Source: Streptomyces coffeae (GTDB taxonomy: Bacteria; Actinomycetota; Actinomycetes; Streptomycetales; Streptomycetaceae). From it: a DNA stretch of 64,000 nucleotides. Under the pieces are notes generated by a model that saw nothing but the letters and a program-made list of their open reading frames with translations, was not told the DNA's origin and made no database searches. The first letter of the stretch is position 1; the number at the start of each line of letters is the position of its first letter. Made by a program: the position numbers and the translations under genes. The stretch is taken from NCBI RefSeq assembly GCF_016741875.1, contig NZ_JAERRF010000001.1, forward strand, positions 310,001-374,000. The letters run 5' to 3'. Shown here in pieces: positions 18,194-26,485 of the stretch.

Positions 18194-21019
18194 ATGGCTG
18201 ATCACGAGGCAGGCGAACTGGAGCGTGCTTTGCGGCGAGCCGTCAACGGGGATGTCTCCTTCGACACGGCGAGCCGGGCACTGATGACCATGGACGCGTC
18301 GAACTACCGGCGGGTGCCCGCCGGTGTGGTCGCGCCCCGGGACGCGGACGATGTGGCGGCGGTGCTGGCCGCCTGCCGGGAGCGCGGAGTGCCGGTGGTC
18401 GCCCGCGGCGCCGGCACCTCGATCGCCGGACAGGCGACCGGGCTCGGCATCGTCCTGGACTTCACCCGCCATATGCGGGGCATTCTCGCGCTGGATCCGG
18501 AGGCGCGGACCGCCGTCGTCCAGCCCGGGGTGATCCTCGACGATCTGCGCGGAGCCGCCTCCGCCCACGGACTGACCTTCGGCCCCGACCCCTCCACCCA
18601 CAGCCGCTGCACCCTCGGCGGCATGATCGGCAACAACTCCTGCGGCTCCCACTCGGTGGCCTGGGGCACCACCGCCGACAACGTCCACGCCCTGGACGTG
18701 CTGACCTACGGCGGCGAGCGGCTGCGCGCCGCCCAGGGCCTGGACGGACTGCCCGCCCGGCTGCGCGACGGGATGCGGTCGCTGGCCGGAGAGAACCTGG
18801 CGCTGTTGCGCACCGGTTTCCCCGAGCTGCCCCGCCGGATCTCCGGCTACGCCCTCGATGAGCTGCTGCCCGAGAAGCACGCCGATGTGGCCCGTGCCCT
18901 CACCGGCAGCGAGGGCACCCTCGGGGTACTGACCGAGGCCACCGTCCGGCTGGTCGAGGCGCCCGGCGCCCGCGCGCTGGCCGTGCTCGGCTACCCCGAC
19001 GAGAGCGCCGCCGCCGAGGCCGCGCACACCCTGCTGCCGTACGGGCCGCTGACCGTCGAGGGCATGGCCGCCGACCTGGTGGCCGGGGCGTCCGGGCTGC
19101 CCAAGGGCGGCGCCTGGCTGTTCGTGGAGGTCGGCGGCGGAACGCGGGAGGAGGCGTACGCCCGCGCCGAGGAGATCGCCCGCGCCGCAGGGACCGCCAC
19201 CACCGACCACACCGTCGTGGCCGACCCGGCCGGGCAGCGCGCGCTGTGGCGGGTGCGCGAGGACGCCTCCGGGACCGCCACCCGGATGCCCGACGGCAGC
19301 GAGGCATGGCCGGGCTGGGAGGACTGTGCGGTGCCGCCCGCCCGGCTGGGCGCGTATCTGCGCGACTTCCGGGCGCTGCTCGGGCAGTACGGGCTGCGCG
19401 GCACCCCGTACGGGCACTTCGGCGACGGCTGTATCCACGTCCGGATCGACTTCGACCTGATGAGCGAGGCCGGGGTGCGGGTCTTCCGCGACTTCTCCAC
19501 CGACCTCGCCGACCTCGTCGTCACCCACGGCGGTTCGCTCTCCGGCGAGCACGGCGACGGGCTGGCGCGGGCCGAGCTGCTGCCGCGGATGTACGGCGAG
19601 GAGATGGTCGGCCTCTTCTCCCGCTTCAAGGACCTGTGGGACCCGGAGGGCGGGCTCAACCCCGGCGTCCTCGCCCGCCCCCAGCGCCTCGACGAGGATC
19701 TGCGCTTCGACTCCCTGCCGCGCCGCCCGGTCGACGTCGCGTTCGGCTATCCGCACGACGGCGGCGACTTCTCGGCCGCGGTGCGGCGCTGCGTCGGCGT
19801 CGCCAAATGCCGCAACGAGTCGGTGTCCGGCGCGGGCGTGATGTGCCCCTCGTACCGGGCGACGGGGGAGGAGCAGCACTCCACCCGGGGCCGTGCCCGG
19901 CTGCTGCACGAGATGCTCGCGGGCGAGGTGGTGCGCGACGGCTGGCGCTCCCAGGAGGTGCACGACGCGCTCGACCTGTGTCTGTCCTGCAAGGGCTGCC
20001 GCAGTGACTGCCCGGTCGGGGTCGACATGGCCACCTACAAGGCGGAGTTCCTGCACCACCACTACGAGGGGCGGGTGCGGCCCGCCGCGCACTACTCGAT
20101 GGGCTGGCTGCCGGTGTGGCTGCGGGCCGGTGCCGTCCTGCGGGCGGCACCGGTGCTCAACGCCCTGGCGGGCGTGGGCCCCCTGGCCGCCCTGGCCAAG
20201 CGTGCGGGCGGCATCGCACCGGAGCGCGACATCCCCGAGCTGGCACGCGAGCCCTTCACCCGCTGGTGGCGCGATCGCGTGCGGGCGGCGGCGGGCCGCC
20301 GCCCGGACACCGGCCGCACCGTGGTGCTGTGGCCGGACACCTTCACCAACCATCTCTCCCCGTCGGTCGGCCGGGCCTCGGTCGCCGTACTGGAGGCGGC
20401 CGGGCTGCGGGTGGTGGTGCCGCCCAAACCGGTGTGCTGCGGGCTGACCTGGGTCTCCACCGGTCAGCTCGACCGCGCCCGCGCGGTGATGCGCCGCACC
20501 CTGGACGTCATGGCTCCCGCCCTGGACGCCGGGCTCCCGGTGGTCGGCCTGGAACCGAGCTGCACCGCCGCGCTCCGCACCGATCTGCCCGAACTCCTCG
20601 GCTCCGATCCGCGCGCCGCCCGGCTCGCCGACTCCGTCACCACCTTCGCCCAGGCCCTGGAGGACCACGCCCCCGACTGGCGTCCCCCTGTGGTCGACCG
20701 TCCGGTCGTCGGCCAGACCCACTGCCACCAGCACGCCGTCCTCGGCGACGCCGCCGAGCGGAGACTGCGCGAACGCGCCGGGCTGACCGGTGAGTTGAGC
20801 GGCGGCTGCTGCGGTCTGGCGGGCAACTTCGGCTTCGAGGCGGGGCATTACGACATCTCGGTGACCTGTGCCGAGGAGCAGCTGCTGCCGTCGGTGCGGG
20901 CCGCCGGGGACACCGCCGAGGTCCTGGCGGACGGCTACTCCTGCCGCACCCAGCTCGACCAACTGGCCGGCCGCCCGGCCCGCCACCTCGCCGAGGTGCT
21001 CGCCGAGCACCTGCCCTGA
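18194..21019 (+). CDS. FAD- and Fe-S-binding 2-hydroxyacid dehydrogenase (D-lactate/D-2-hydroxyglutarate type)
   Basis: A 941-aa fusion protein. The N-terminal half is a PCMH-type FAD domain (VVARGAGTSIAGQATG, TLGGMIGNNSCGSHS) with the FAD-oxidase C domain (GHFGDGCIHVRIDFDL, GGSLSGEHGDGLARAELL). The C-terminal half is a GlpC-like Fe-S module: LCLSCKGCRSDCPVGVD is a 4Fe-4S cluster motif, and two CCG motifs (VCCGLTW, GCCGLAGNFGFE) follow. It probably oxidises D-lactate or D-2-hydroxyglutarate and feeds electrons to quinone. The start ATG at 18194 follows ggggg; an upstream frame to 18113 is less likely. The neighbouring serC makes a D-2-hydroxyglutarate link attractive but unproven. Confidence 0.85.
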   Translation: MADHEAGELERALRRAVNGDVSFDTASRALMTMDASNYRRVPAGVVAPRDADDVAAVLAACRERGVPVVARGAGTSIAGQATGLGIVLDFTRHMRGILALDPEARTAVVQPGVILDDLRGAASAHGLTFGPDPSTHSRCTLGGMIGNNSCGSHSVAWGTTADNVHALDVLTYGGERLRAAQGLDGLPARLRDGMRSLAGENLALLRTGFPELPRRISGYALDELLPEKHADVARALTGSEGTLGVLTEATVRLVEAPGARALAVLGYPDESAAAEAAHTLLPYGPLTVEGMAADLVAGASGLPKGGAWLFVEVGGGTREEAYARAEEIARAAGTATTDHTVVADPAGQRALWRVREDASGTATRMPDGSEAWPGWEDCAVPPARLGAYLRDFRALLGQYGLRGTPYGHFGDGCIHVRIDFDLMSEAGVRVFRDFSTDLADLVVTHGGSLSGEHGDGLARAELLPRMYGEEMVGLFSRFKDLWDPEGGLNPGVLARPQRLDEDLRFDSLPRRPVDVAFGYPHDGGDFSAAVRRCVGVAKCRNESVSGAGVMCPSYRATGEEQHSTRGRARLLHEMLAGEVVRDGWRSQEVHDALDLCLSCKGCRSDCPVGVDMATYKAEFLHHHYEGRVRPAAHYSMGWLPVWLRAGAVLRAAPVLNALAGVGPLAALAKRAGGIAPERDIPELAREPFTRWWRDRVRAAAGRRPDTGRTVVLWPDTFTNHLSPSVGRASVAVLEAAGLRVVVPPKPVCCGLTWVSTGQLDRARAVMRRTLDVMAPALDAGLPVVGLEPSCTAALRTDLPELLGSDPRAARLADSVTTFAQALEDHAPDWRPPVVDRPVVGQTHCHQHAVLGDAAERRLRERAGLTGELSGGCCGLAGNFGFEAGHYDISVTCAEEQLLPSVRAAGDTAEVLADGYSCRTQLDQLAGRPARHLAEVLAEHLP

Positions 21020-21039
21020 CGCCCGAGCCCGTCACGACG

Positions 21040-21074
21040 GCCCCGCCCCGCCACCACTACCGTGGGCGGGGCGC
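21040..21074 (+). terminator. Terminator after the dehydrogenase gene
   Basis: A gccccgcc...ggcggggc hairpin follows the stop by 20 bp. It marks the right end of the high-GC core block before the accessory island. Confidence 0.6.
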
Positions 21075-21193
21075 TTTCGCTGTTCTCCGCATGGCGGCCA
21101 TGGTGGGCTGTGCGACGTGGACGAGGTAGACGGCCCCACCTGGGGAGCTCCCGGTGGGGCCGACGCGTACCCCAGGCCCAAGCCTGCGGAGTA

Positions 21194-21220
21194 CCGTTTC
21201 GAGTGGTGAAGTCGAAACGG
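21194..21220. promoter_or_regulatory. Perfect palindromic operator CCGTTTCGA-N9-TCGAAACGG
   Basis: Nine-base arms at 21194-21202 and 21212-21220 are exact reverse complements with a 9-bp spacer. The right arm abuts the ribosome site of the XRE regulator (ATG at 21229), so a bound protein would block initiation. Autoregulation by the XRE protein is the simplest reading. Confidence 0.65.
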
Positions 21221-21228
21221 AGTCCAGT

Positions 21229-22446
21229 ATGCCCAATCATGCTGAAGAGAGCATTGGGGCGAGGATCGCCTCTTACCGAAACCTCGCGGGCTACACCCAG
21301 CGTGAGTTCGCCGAGCACTCCCACCTCTCCCTAGGGAACATCCGCAAAGTCGAGCGAGGCGAGCGCCTGCCCACACACGGCTTTCTGGCCACCGCGGCGC
21401 GAACACTGGCGGTGAGCGTGGAAGAGCTGACCGGCCAGCCCTACCGAGGACAGCAACGATCCGACGAGAAGGCACACGCCCCCATCGCCGCCATCCGGAC
21501 CGTGGTACGTGCATTCGATCTACCTCCGGAATGGCGGACCACGCCGCGCCCTCTGAGAGAGATTGCCGGCAACCTCGAGGAGGCAACCCGGCACCGTGCC
21601 GCAGCCCGTTACACCCGTCTCGGCCTAGTCCTGCCAGAGCTGTTGGAGGAGCTGACGGCCGCGGTGCATCTGCTGGAAGGCGATAGAAAACGGCAGGCCG
21701 CGAAGATGTTGGCCTCCTCCTACTACATGGCCCACTGCCTCGCCTACCGCCTCGGCTATGCAGACCTCGCCGGCCAGCTTGATGACCGGCAGCGCTGGGC
21801 AGCAGAATTTTCCGGCGACCCGCTGACGCTTGCGCTTGCCCAATGGTCACGTGCCGGCGGCTTCCAAGCCGCCCGTGAGTACGGGGCCGGGCTGCGACTC
21901 CTGGCCCACGCTCGCGACCAACTGACCGAAGGGGTCGGGACATCCTCACCGGCGGCGGTGACGCTGCTGGGTAGCTTGCGCCTCCGTGAGGCGACGCTCG
22001 CGTCCCGCGGCCGAGATGAGCAGGCGACCGAACACCACCTCGTCGAGGCTGCCCAGCTCGCCAAGCGGATTCCCGACAAGACGGACCGGGTGCACTACCA
22101 CCTCACGTTCGGCCCGGCGAACGTCGCCGTACACGACATCGCCGCGCAAGTCGAACTCAAGAACCCCGAAGAGGCAGCGAAGAGAGCAAGCGCTTTGCGT
22201 CTGCCCCCATCGCTACCACGCACCCGGCGGGGACATCACCATATCGACGCCGCCCGCGCGTTCCTTGCCGTCGGCGCCCGGGACAAAGCCCTCACAGCAT
22301 TGCAGGATGCCCGCCAGGTGGCGCCTCAACAGACCCGCTATCACCCCATGGCCCGCGAAGCGGTACGGGTCCTCGCCCAGCAATACCGCCGTGTTGGCGA
22401 AGACGTACGAACGCTCGCCGCTTGGATGGGCCAAGCCGTGGCCTGA
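21229..22446 (+). CDS. XRE-type HTH regulator with TPR-like C-terminal part
   Basis: A 405-aa protein. Residues about 8-65 form an XRE helix-turn-helix (IGARIASYRNLAGYTQREFA, LSLGNIRKVERGERLP). The remaining 330 residues are alpha-helical with TPR-like pairs (MAHCLAYRLGYADLAGQLDD, AREYGAGLRLLAHARDQL, RDKALTALQDARQVAP). This is the Streptomyces family in which a helical-repeat domain senses a ligand or partner. ATG at 21229 follows acggag, and the in-frame extension to 21154 reads across the operator. Codon use is less GC-biased than in the core genes to its left. It lies 1.5 kb upstream of the lasso precursor and may control that cluster. Confidence 0.8.
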   Translation: MPNHAEESIGARIASYRNLAGYTQREFAEHSHLSLGNIRKVERGERLPTHGFLATAARTLAVSVEELTGQPYRGQQRSDEKAHAPIAAIRTVVRAFDLPPEWRTTPRPLREIAGNLEEATRHRAAARYTRLGLVLPELLEELTAAVHLLEGDRKRQAAKMLASSYYMAHCLAYRLGYADLAGQLDDRQRWAAEFSGDPLTLALAQWSRAGGFQAAREYGAGLRLLAHARDQLTEGVGTSSPAAVTLLGSLRLREATLASRGRDEQATEHHLVEAAQLAKRIPDKTDRVHYHLTFGPANVAVHDIAAQVELKNPEEAAKRASALRLPPSLPRTRRGHHHIDAARAFLAVGARDKALTALQDARQVAPQQTRYHPMAREAVRVLAQQYRRVGEDVRTLAAWMGQAVA

Positions 22447-22482
22447 CGGGGCGGCAAGCGCCAGTCAAGCTGAGCAACAGTC

Positions 22483-22511
22483 AGGAAGTACCCCAGTCTG
22501 GGGTACTTCCT
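22483..22511 (+). terminator. Rho-independent terminator
   Basis: The arms aggaagtaccccag (22483-22496) and ctggggtacttcct (22498-22511) are perfect complements, followed by the T-rich ctttcttc. It ends the XRE transcript, so the genes from 22675 on have their own promoter. Confidence 0.88.
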
Positions 22512-22674
22512 CTTTCTTCGGTGAGCATTCTGTGACTGTCAGTCGCCGCAACCCTTCCGGCTCGCGATCCGCAACCTCCCTGCTGGATGGCTGTGGCGGC
22601 TAGCGGGCCCGTCCTGTGCCTGATCCACGGGAGGACGAGCCCGCACTCCGATTGACGACAGGATGGAGACAGTC

Positions 22675-22884
22675 ATGATCAGCCACGTCACGTTGGACCA
22701 AAAAGACGTGTCGTACGACCACCGCGTCGGCCACGCGGCGTTCGCCGTTACCGTGCACCATCGTGACGGCACCACCGAGCCCAGCCTCCTCACCGTGGAC
22801 CCCGGGCAGGTCGAGCTGTACGCGCTCCAGCTTGAGAGGGCCATCGCCGCGAGGAAGGCCGCGGTCGAGACCAAGTGCCGATGA
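22675..22884 (+). CDS. Small protein of unknown function (69 aa)
   Basis: Starts ATG at 22675 with ggag six bases upstream. The sequence has alternating beta-like segments (HAAFAVTVHHRDGTTEPSLLTV) then an amphipathic helix (QVELYALQLERAIAARKAAV). No signal peptide or membrane segment. I recognise no family. Its stop overlaps the ATG of the next gene by four bases, so the two are translationally coupled. Confidence 0.55.
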   Translation: MISHVTLDQKDVSYDHRVGHAAFAVTVHHRDGTTEPSLLTVDPGQVELYALQLERAIAARKAAVETKCR

Positions 22885-23108
22885 GTAGCAAGCACGTGAA
22901 GCCGGACCGGATGTGGCGGTCGTTCGCTGGCTTAGCGGTGGTTGCTCTCGCTGCCCCGGCCGCGATCGTCGGCGGTTCTTGGACGGATCGTGGTGCGCCT
23001 GCCCCGGCCAGTCCGGTCAGCATGCCGGACAGCGGCCTTGAGACCGCAGCAGTGGCCCGCAGTGCCCCGCAGGCGGCTTGTCGATGCGACGAGAGGAAGG
23101 CGCCGTGA
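22881..23108 (+). CDS. Small one-helix membrane or exported protein (75 aa)
   Basis: ATG at 22881 overlaps the previous stop (ATGA). A basic N-terminus (SSKHVKPDRMWR) precedes one hydrophobic segment (GLAVVALAAPAAIVGGS), then a Pro/Ala/Ser-rich tail ending CRCDERKAP. It could be membrane-anchored or cleaved by signal peptidase. No family recognised. The stop overlaps the GTG of the next gene. Confidence 0.5.
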   Translation: MSSKHVKPDRMWRSFAGLAVVALAAPAAIVGGSWTDRGAPAPASPVSMPDSGLETAAVARSAPQAACRCDERKAP

Positions 23109-23947
23109 GCTGGCTGGAGACCGACTGGAGTAGGCCCCGCCAGACCGTTGTGGATGTGCTGGACTCCGGAATGGACGACTCAAAGACCGCCACGCGGCTC
23201 CGTCTGCACGCTGCCGTCCTAGTTCCGCGGGTACGCGCCCGGCTGGCGGCCGATACTCAGGAGGACGTGATCCTCGCGCTCAAGCATGTCGAGCTCTCGC
23301 TCCGGATCGCGGACCCAGACTTCGTGCGGCTCGCGAAAGCAGTGCGCGACCTGATCACTTTCATTGACCCCGGCCCGCGCCAGCGGCGTAGCCGACCCGA
23401 CGACGGCGGCGGCCTCCACGAGGGCGAGGAAATCGCCACGCAGGAGTTGGAAGCGTGCAAGTGGGTCATGCACGGCAAGCGGGATGACTACACGGCGGCC
23501 TTAGCCGATGCGTCGCATCCGCGAAGTACCGGGGGCAATCAGGCGCTGGAACGAACTGGCATTGCTCGTACGGGGCGAGCGCCTCAGCGCATAGCCGCTG
23601 GAACCCTCGCCTCGGTCCCCCCAACCCTGGACAGGTCGAGCGGCCGAGGTGGGCTCAAGATCCCGGCATCTCCGTCTGCTCATGGCGGAGTGTCGGGTGA
23701 GTCTCCCGGCGGGGGCACGCGAGAAGCGCGGACGCGCTCAAGCTCCCGCCCCGCCCGCCCGGCGGCGCGCCGATTCCTGGGCGGCGGGCTCACGAGGGTG
23801 CCGCACTGCGGTGAGGGACACCCCGTCCCGTCTGTGCGCGCTCAACGCGCTCTGGCGCGAACGGACGGGGCGCGTCTGCCACCTTGCGCGCGGGAGGTCG
23901 ATACCCGACCGTGCAAAGGCGGTTGTTCCGCTCCATCGATGCGATAG
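23105..23947 (+). CDS. Unknown protein; C-terminal half doubtful
   Basis: GTG at 23105 overlaps the preceding stop (GTGA). The first roughly 135 residues look real: RLRLHAAVLVPRVRARLAADT, DVILALKHVELSLRIADPDF and ELEACKWVMHGKRDDYTAAL are helical and well balanced. From about base 23510 the frame turns into Arg/Ser/Pro/Gly-rich sequence of shadow-like composition, although it stays open to 23947. The true product may be shorter after a frameshift (see the small frame at 23508). No family recognised. The end lies just 17 bp before the lasso precursor start, so the precursor's promoter probably sits inside this tail. Confidence 0.45.
   Translation: MSWLETDWSRPRQTVVDVLDSGMDDSKTATRLRLHAAVLVPRVRARLAADTQEDVILALKHVELSLRIADPDFVRLAKAVRDLITFIDPGPRQRRSRPDDGGGLHEGEEIATQELEACKWVMHGKRDDYTAALADASHPRSTGGNQALERTGIARTGRAPQRIAAGTLASVPPTLDRSSGRGGLKIPASPSAHGGVSGESPGGGTREARTRSSSRPARPAARRFLGGGLTRVPHCGEGHPVPSVRAQRALARTDGARLPPCAREVDTRPCKGGCSAPSMR
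23508..23594 (+). CDS. Possible 28-aa peptide or frameshifted gene end
   Basis: In the +1 frame relative to the gene at 23105, ATG at 23508 encodes MRRIREVPGAIRRWNELALL and then VRGERLSA before a TAG. The composition (charged/hydrophobic, with Trp) is more protein-like than the overlapping frame here. It may be the true C-terminus of the upstream gene after a frameshift, or a separate peptide. No ribosome site is obvious. Confidence 0.3.
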   Translation: MRRIREVPGAIRRWNELALLVRGERLSA

Positions 23948-23964
23948 AGAGGAGGGATACGCAC

Positions 23965-24111
23965 ATGACACGTGATGTCGGCGAAATAGCCCCGGCGGTG
24001 CGCACGGAAGACAGCGAACAGCCTGCGGTGATCGTCCTCGGCGACGCGGCCACCCTGACGCGTGGCAGCGACAACTCAAGCGTCGAGTCGAAGCAAGACC
24101 CGTACGACTGA
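23965..24111 (+). CDS. Lasso peptide precursor (albusnodin-like)
   Basis: A 48-aa peptide with a strong ribosome site (gaggaggg, about 8-9 bases before ATG 23965). The leader is about 33 residues and ends ...DAATLTR, with the Thr at leader position -2 that lasso proteases require. The inferred 15-aa core is GSDNSSVESKQDPYD: Gly1 supplies the amine and Glu8 the side chain for an 8-residue macrolactam, leaving a 7-residue tail with Lys10 and Tyr14. A leader YxxP motif is absent, but the central EQPAVIVLG could bind the recognition element. The acetyltransferase three genes downstream suggests Lys10 acetylation, as I recall for albusnodin. The core boundary is inferred from position -2 Thr and Glu8. 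Confidence 0.82.
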   Translation: MTRDVGEIAPAVRTEDSEQPAVIVLGDAATLTRGSDNSSVESKQDPYD

Positions 24112-24118
24112 CGAACGG

Positions 24119-24146
24119 GCGGCGGCCTCCGAGCGGGGGCCGCCGC
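24119..24146 (+). terminator. Hairpin between lasso precursor and cyclase genes
   Basis: Perfect 9-bp arms gcggcggcc (24119-24127) and ggccgccgc (24138-24146), eight bases after the precursor stop. No strong T-run follows, so it may act as a partial terminator or mRNA stabiliser that makes precursor message exceed enzyme message, as is usual for peptide precursors. Confidence 0.6.
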
Positions 24147-24185
24147 TCAAGTTTCCCCGCAAAGTGAGGAGGTGAAGGGGTTCCG

Positions 24186-25862
24186 ATGCGGTGGTTTGGA
24201 GGGGGCGCGCCGGGCGGCTTGCCGGTTGTGCCGGTGGGCGCCCGCGTGATCTGGAGCAAGCCCGCGTTATGGGCGGTGGGCAACTGGTCATCGCGTCATG
24301 TACGCACAGCAGACGACGGCAACAAGCGGCTTGCCGTGTTGGGCCCGTGCTCCGCTGATGAGACGGAGCTTGCCCGCGCGCTCGCTGTTTCCGACCTGGC
24401 GACGGTGGCGGGTGCGTGGGCCGGCTCGTACACCGTGGTGCGCACGGACGAACGGGGAGCCGTTGAGGTGGTCACCGATGCGGCTGGCGCGTGTCCCGTC
24501 TACACGGTGAACGCCCCCGGTGGCGTGATGTGGGGGTCGAGCTCGCTTGCCTTATCCAGCCTGACAGGGCGGAGCGTGGATACCGATTGGCTCGCCTCGT
24601 ATCTGCTGGACAAGCAGGCACCGGCGCCCGACCGGAGCGCATGGGCCGGAGTCACCCCTGTTCCGGCTGGGCACCGGTTGGCCCTGAGCGCCAGCGGGAC
24701 GGTTTCGCTGTCGCCGTGGTGGTCACCGGGCAAGCGTCGGCTCGACGAGGCGCGGCAGACTGTTCGCCGAGCGCTGGACGAGGGCGTCCGGGTGCGCGTC
24801 GCCGGGGTGCCGTCGTCAACGGACCTGGCGGGGATGGACTCGACCACGCTCACCGTGCTCGCCGCGCGGTACGGGCCGATTATCGGCATGACGGCCTACC
24901 CGTCGGGCGTCGGCGAGGGCGGAGACCTGCACTATGCGCGGGCCCTCACGATTCCGGGCGTGACCAAGACTCTGTTCCCGCTCGAAGCGCGCCACCTTCC
25001 GTTCACGCCCGTCGACGAGCCGTTGCCCGCCACCGACCAGCCCGCGCCGTCGGCCGCTGTCTGGGCGATGTTCTCAGCACAACTTCGCGCGGTGGCCGCT
25101 GAAGGCGCGGTAGGCCATCTGACCGGCGACGGCGGCGACAACCTGTTCTTGCCCTCGCCGACGCACCTGGTTGACCTCGCCCGCCGGGGGCGGCTGCTGC
25201 GGGTGATCCGGGACGCGCAGGACTGGGCGCGTCTGCGCAGACTCAGCGCTGGCCCGCTGGTCTGGGCGGCGCTGCGCGGTGACACGCATCGCATCGCCCG
25301 TCCGTGGCTTGTCCGGCCCGCGTGGCTTGTTGCGCCCGTGCCCGCCCCGTTCAGGGCTGATGGAGGTGCCAACGCGGTGCTTACCGCCGCCATCCGGAAC
25401 GTGACGCGAGCAGCGTATGCGGATGTCCAACTCGCCGACTCTCTCGGCATCGAGCTGCACAACCCGTATTTTGACGGCGCTGTCCTCGACGCGGTGGTGT
25501 CCGCTCCCGCCTGGGAACGGTTCTCGGCTCGCCGGTACAAGCCGCTGCTCGTCGACGCTTGCGGTGACCTACTTCCCGAGGAGCACCGCCGCCGCGCCAC
25601 AAAAGGCGTGTTCGCCGGCGACTTCCACCGCGGTCTACGGATCAACCTGCGGCGCGTGCTCGACCTCGCCGGCGGGCGGCTCGCCGCTCTGGGACTCATC
25701 GACCCGGCACCTCTGCGCGCGACGGTCCACGCCGCCGCGCTCGGGGCCGAGACCATATGGGCATCCCTGCTGCCCACGCTCGGAGCCGAAGCGTGGCTAG
25801 AGGCCGTCGAGAACGCACCCGTCATCGAATGGACCACACAGGCTCAGGCGGGTGCACGGTGA
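24186..25862 (+). CDS. Lasso peptide macrolactam synthetase (asparagine synthetase-like)
   Basis: A 558-aa enzyme of the lasso C protein/AsnB fold, which adenylates the core Glu/Asp side chain and closes the ring onto Gly1. The N-terminal 180 residues form a degenerate glutaminase-like domain that lacks the catalytic Cys2 (it begins MRWFGGG). The synthetase domain carries a PP-loop variant TDLAGMDSTT (about residues 208-220, SGGxDS-like), TGDGGDN (about 313-319) and a C-terminal RATKGVF. The start ATG at 24186 lies downstream of a gaggaggtgaag site. It lies 74 bp after the precursor and overlaps the B gene by four bases. Confidence 0.88.
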   Translation: MRWFGGGAPGGLPVVPVGARVIWSKPALWAVGNWSSRHVRTADDGNKRLAVLGPCSADETELARALAVSDLATVAGAWAGSYTVVRTDERGAVEVVTDAAGACPVYTVNAPGGVMWGSSSLALSSLTGRSVDTDWLASYLLDKQAPAPDRSAWAGVTPVPAGHRLALSASGTVSLSPWWSPGKRRLDEARQTVRRALDEGVRVRVAGVPSSTDLAGMDSTTLTVLAARYGPIIGMTAYPSGVGEGGDLHYARALTIPGVTKTLFPLEARHLPFTPVDEPLPATDQPAPSAAVWAMFSAQLRAVAAEGAVGHLTGDGGDNLFLPSPTHLVDLARRGRLLRVIRDAQDWARLRRLSAGPLVWAALRGDTHRIARPWLVRPAWLVAPVPAPFRADGGANAVLTAAIRNVTRAAYADVQLADSLGIELHNPYFDGAVLDAVVSAPAWERFSARRYKPLLVDACGDLLPEEHRRRATKGVFAGDFHRGLRINLRRVLDLAGGRLAALGLIDPAPLRATVHAAALGAETIWASLLPTLGAEAWLEAVENAPVIEWTTQAQAGAR

Positions 25863-26485
25863 GCGGTGCGCGCACGGTGGCGGCGCTCACTGCTCACGCC
25901 TGCGTACTCATCGACTACGACACCGGACGAACCGAGCTACACCCTGCTTCTGCGGAGGCTGCGGCCATGGGCGCCGCCGTCGTACGGCTCGATGACGCAG
26001 CCCCGTCATGGGGAACCATCGAAGTGCCCGCCGTCCTCCCCGGACGGACGCCCGTACCTCTGTGGTGGCGCATGGGCGCGGTCCCCGCCGTGCTTCTCAC
26101 CTCAGCCGCAAAGGTGTTCGGCCACCGTGGGAGGCGGTTTTCCCGCCTGGTGCGGCTCGCCTGCTGTGGCCGGTCACTTCCGCCCGCTACGCGCCGTCAG
26201 GCTCGATACGCTGTGCGTGCCGTGCGCTGGGCCTCGCGAGTGATCCCGGGGCGTTGGGCGTGTCTGGAACAGTCGACCGCCGCCGCCGTGCTCCTCGCCG
26301 CTGTCGGACGGCGCGCCGAGTGGCGGCATGGCGTTGCCACGGACCCCGTACGGCTGCACGCATGGATAGCTGACCCGAGAGGGGTACCAGTCGAAGAACC
26401 CGCGGACACAGCGCTCTACAACCCCACCTACACGCCAGACGGACCCGGCCCCGCCATCGAGGGCCGGAACGGAGAAGTCCCGTGA
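25859..26485 (+). CDS. Lasso peptide B protein: leader peptidase, with possible N-terminal recognition domain
   Basis: A 208-aa protein starting at GTG 25859, which overlaps the cyclase stop (GTGA). The C-terminal half is the transglutaminase-like B2 protease: Cys135 in RWACLEQST, His167 in RLHAWI and Asp172 in ADPRG give the Cys-His-Asp triad that removes the leader. The N-terminal 75 residues (ACVLIDYDTGRTELHPASAE) loosely resemble a PqqD-like recognition element, which would make this a B1-B2 fusion; no separate B1 gene is present nearby. That part of the reading is tentative. The stop overlaps the acetyltransferase start. Confidence 0.8.
   Translation: MSGARTVAALTAHACVLIDYDTGRTELHPASAEAAAMGAAVVRLDDAAPSWGTIEVPAVLPGRTPVPLWWRMGAVPAVLLTSAAKVFGHRGRRFSRLVRLACCGRSLPPATRRQARYAVRAVRWASRVIPGRWACLEQSTAAAVLLAAVGRRAEWRHGVATDPVRLHAWIADPRGVPVEEPADTALYNPTYTPDGPGPAIEGRNGEVP

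Noticed and set aside
22511..23960. Second lasso precursor upstream of the first
   Set aside because: No short frame with a ribosome site, leader Thr at -2 and Asp/Glu at core position 7-9 was found.
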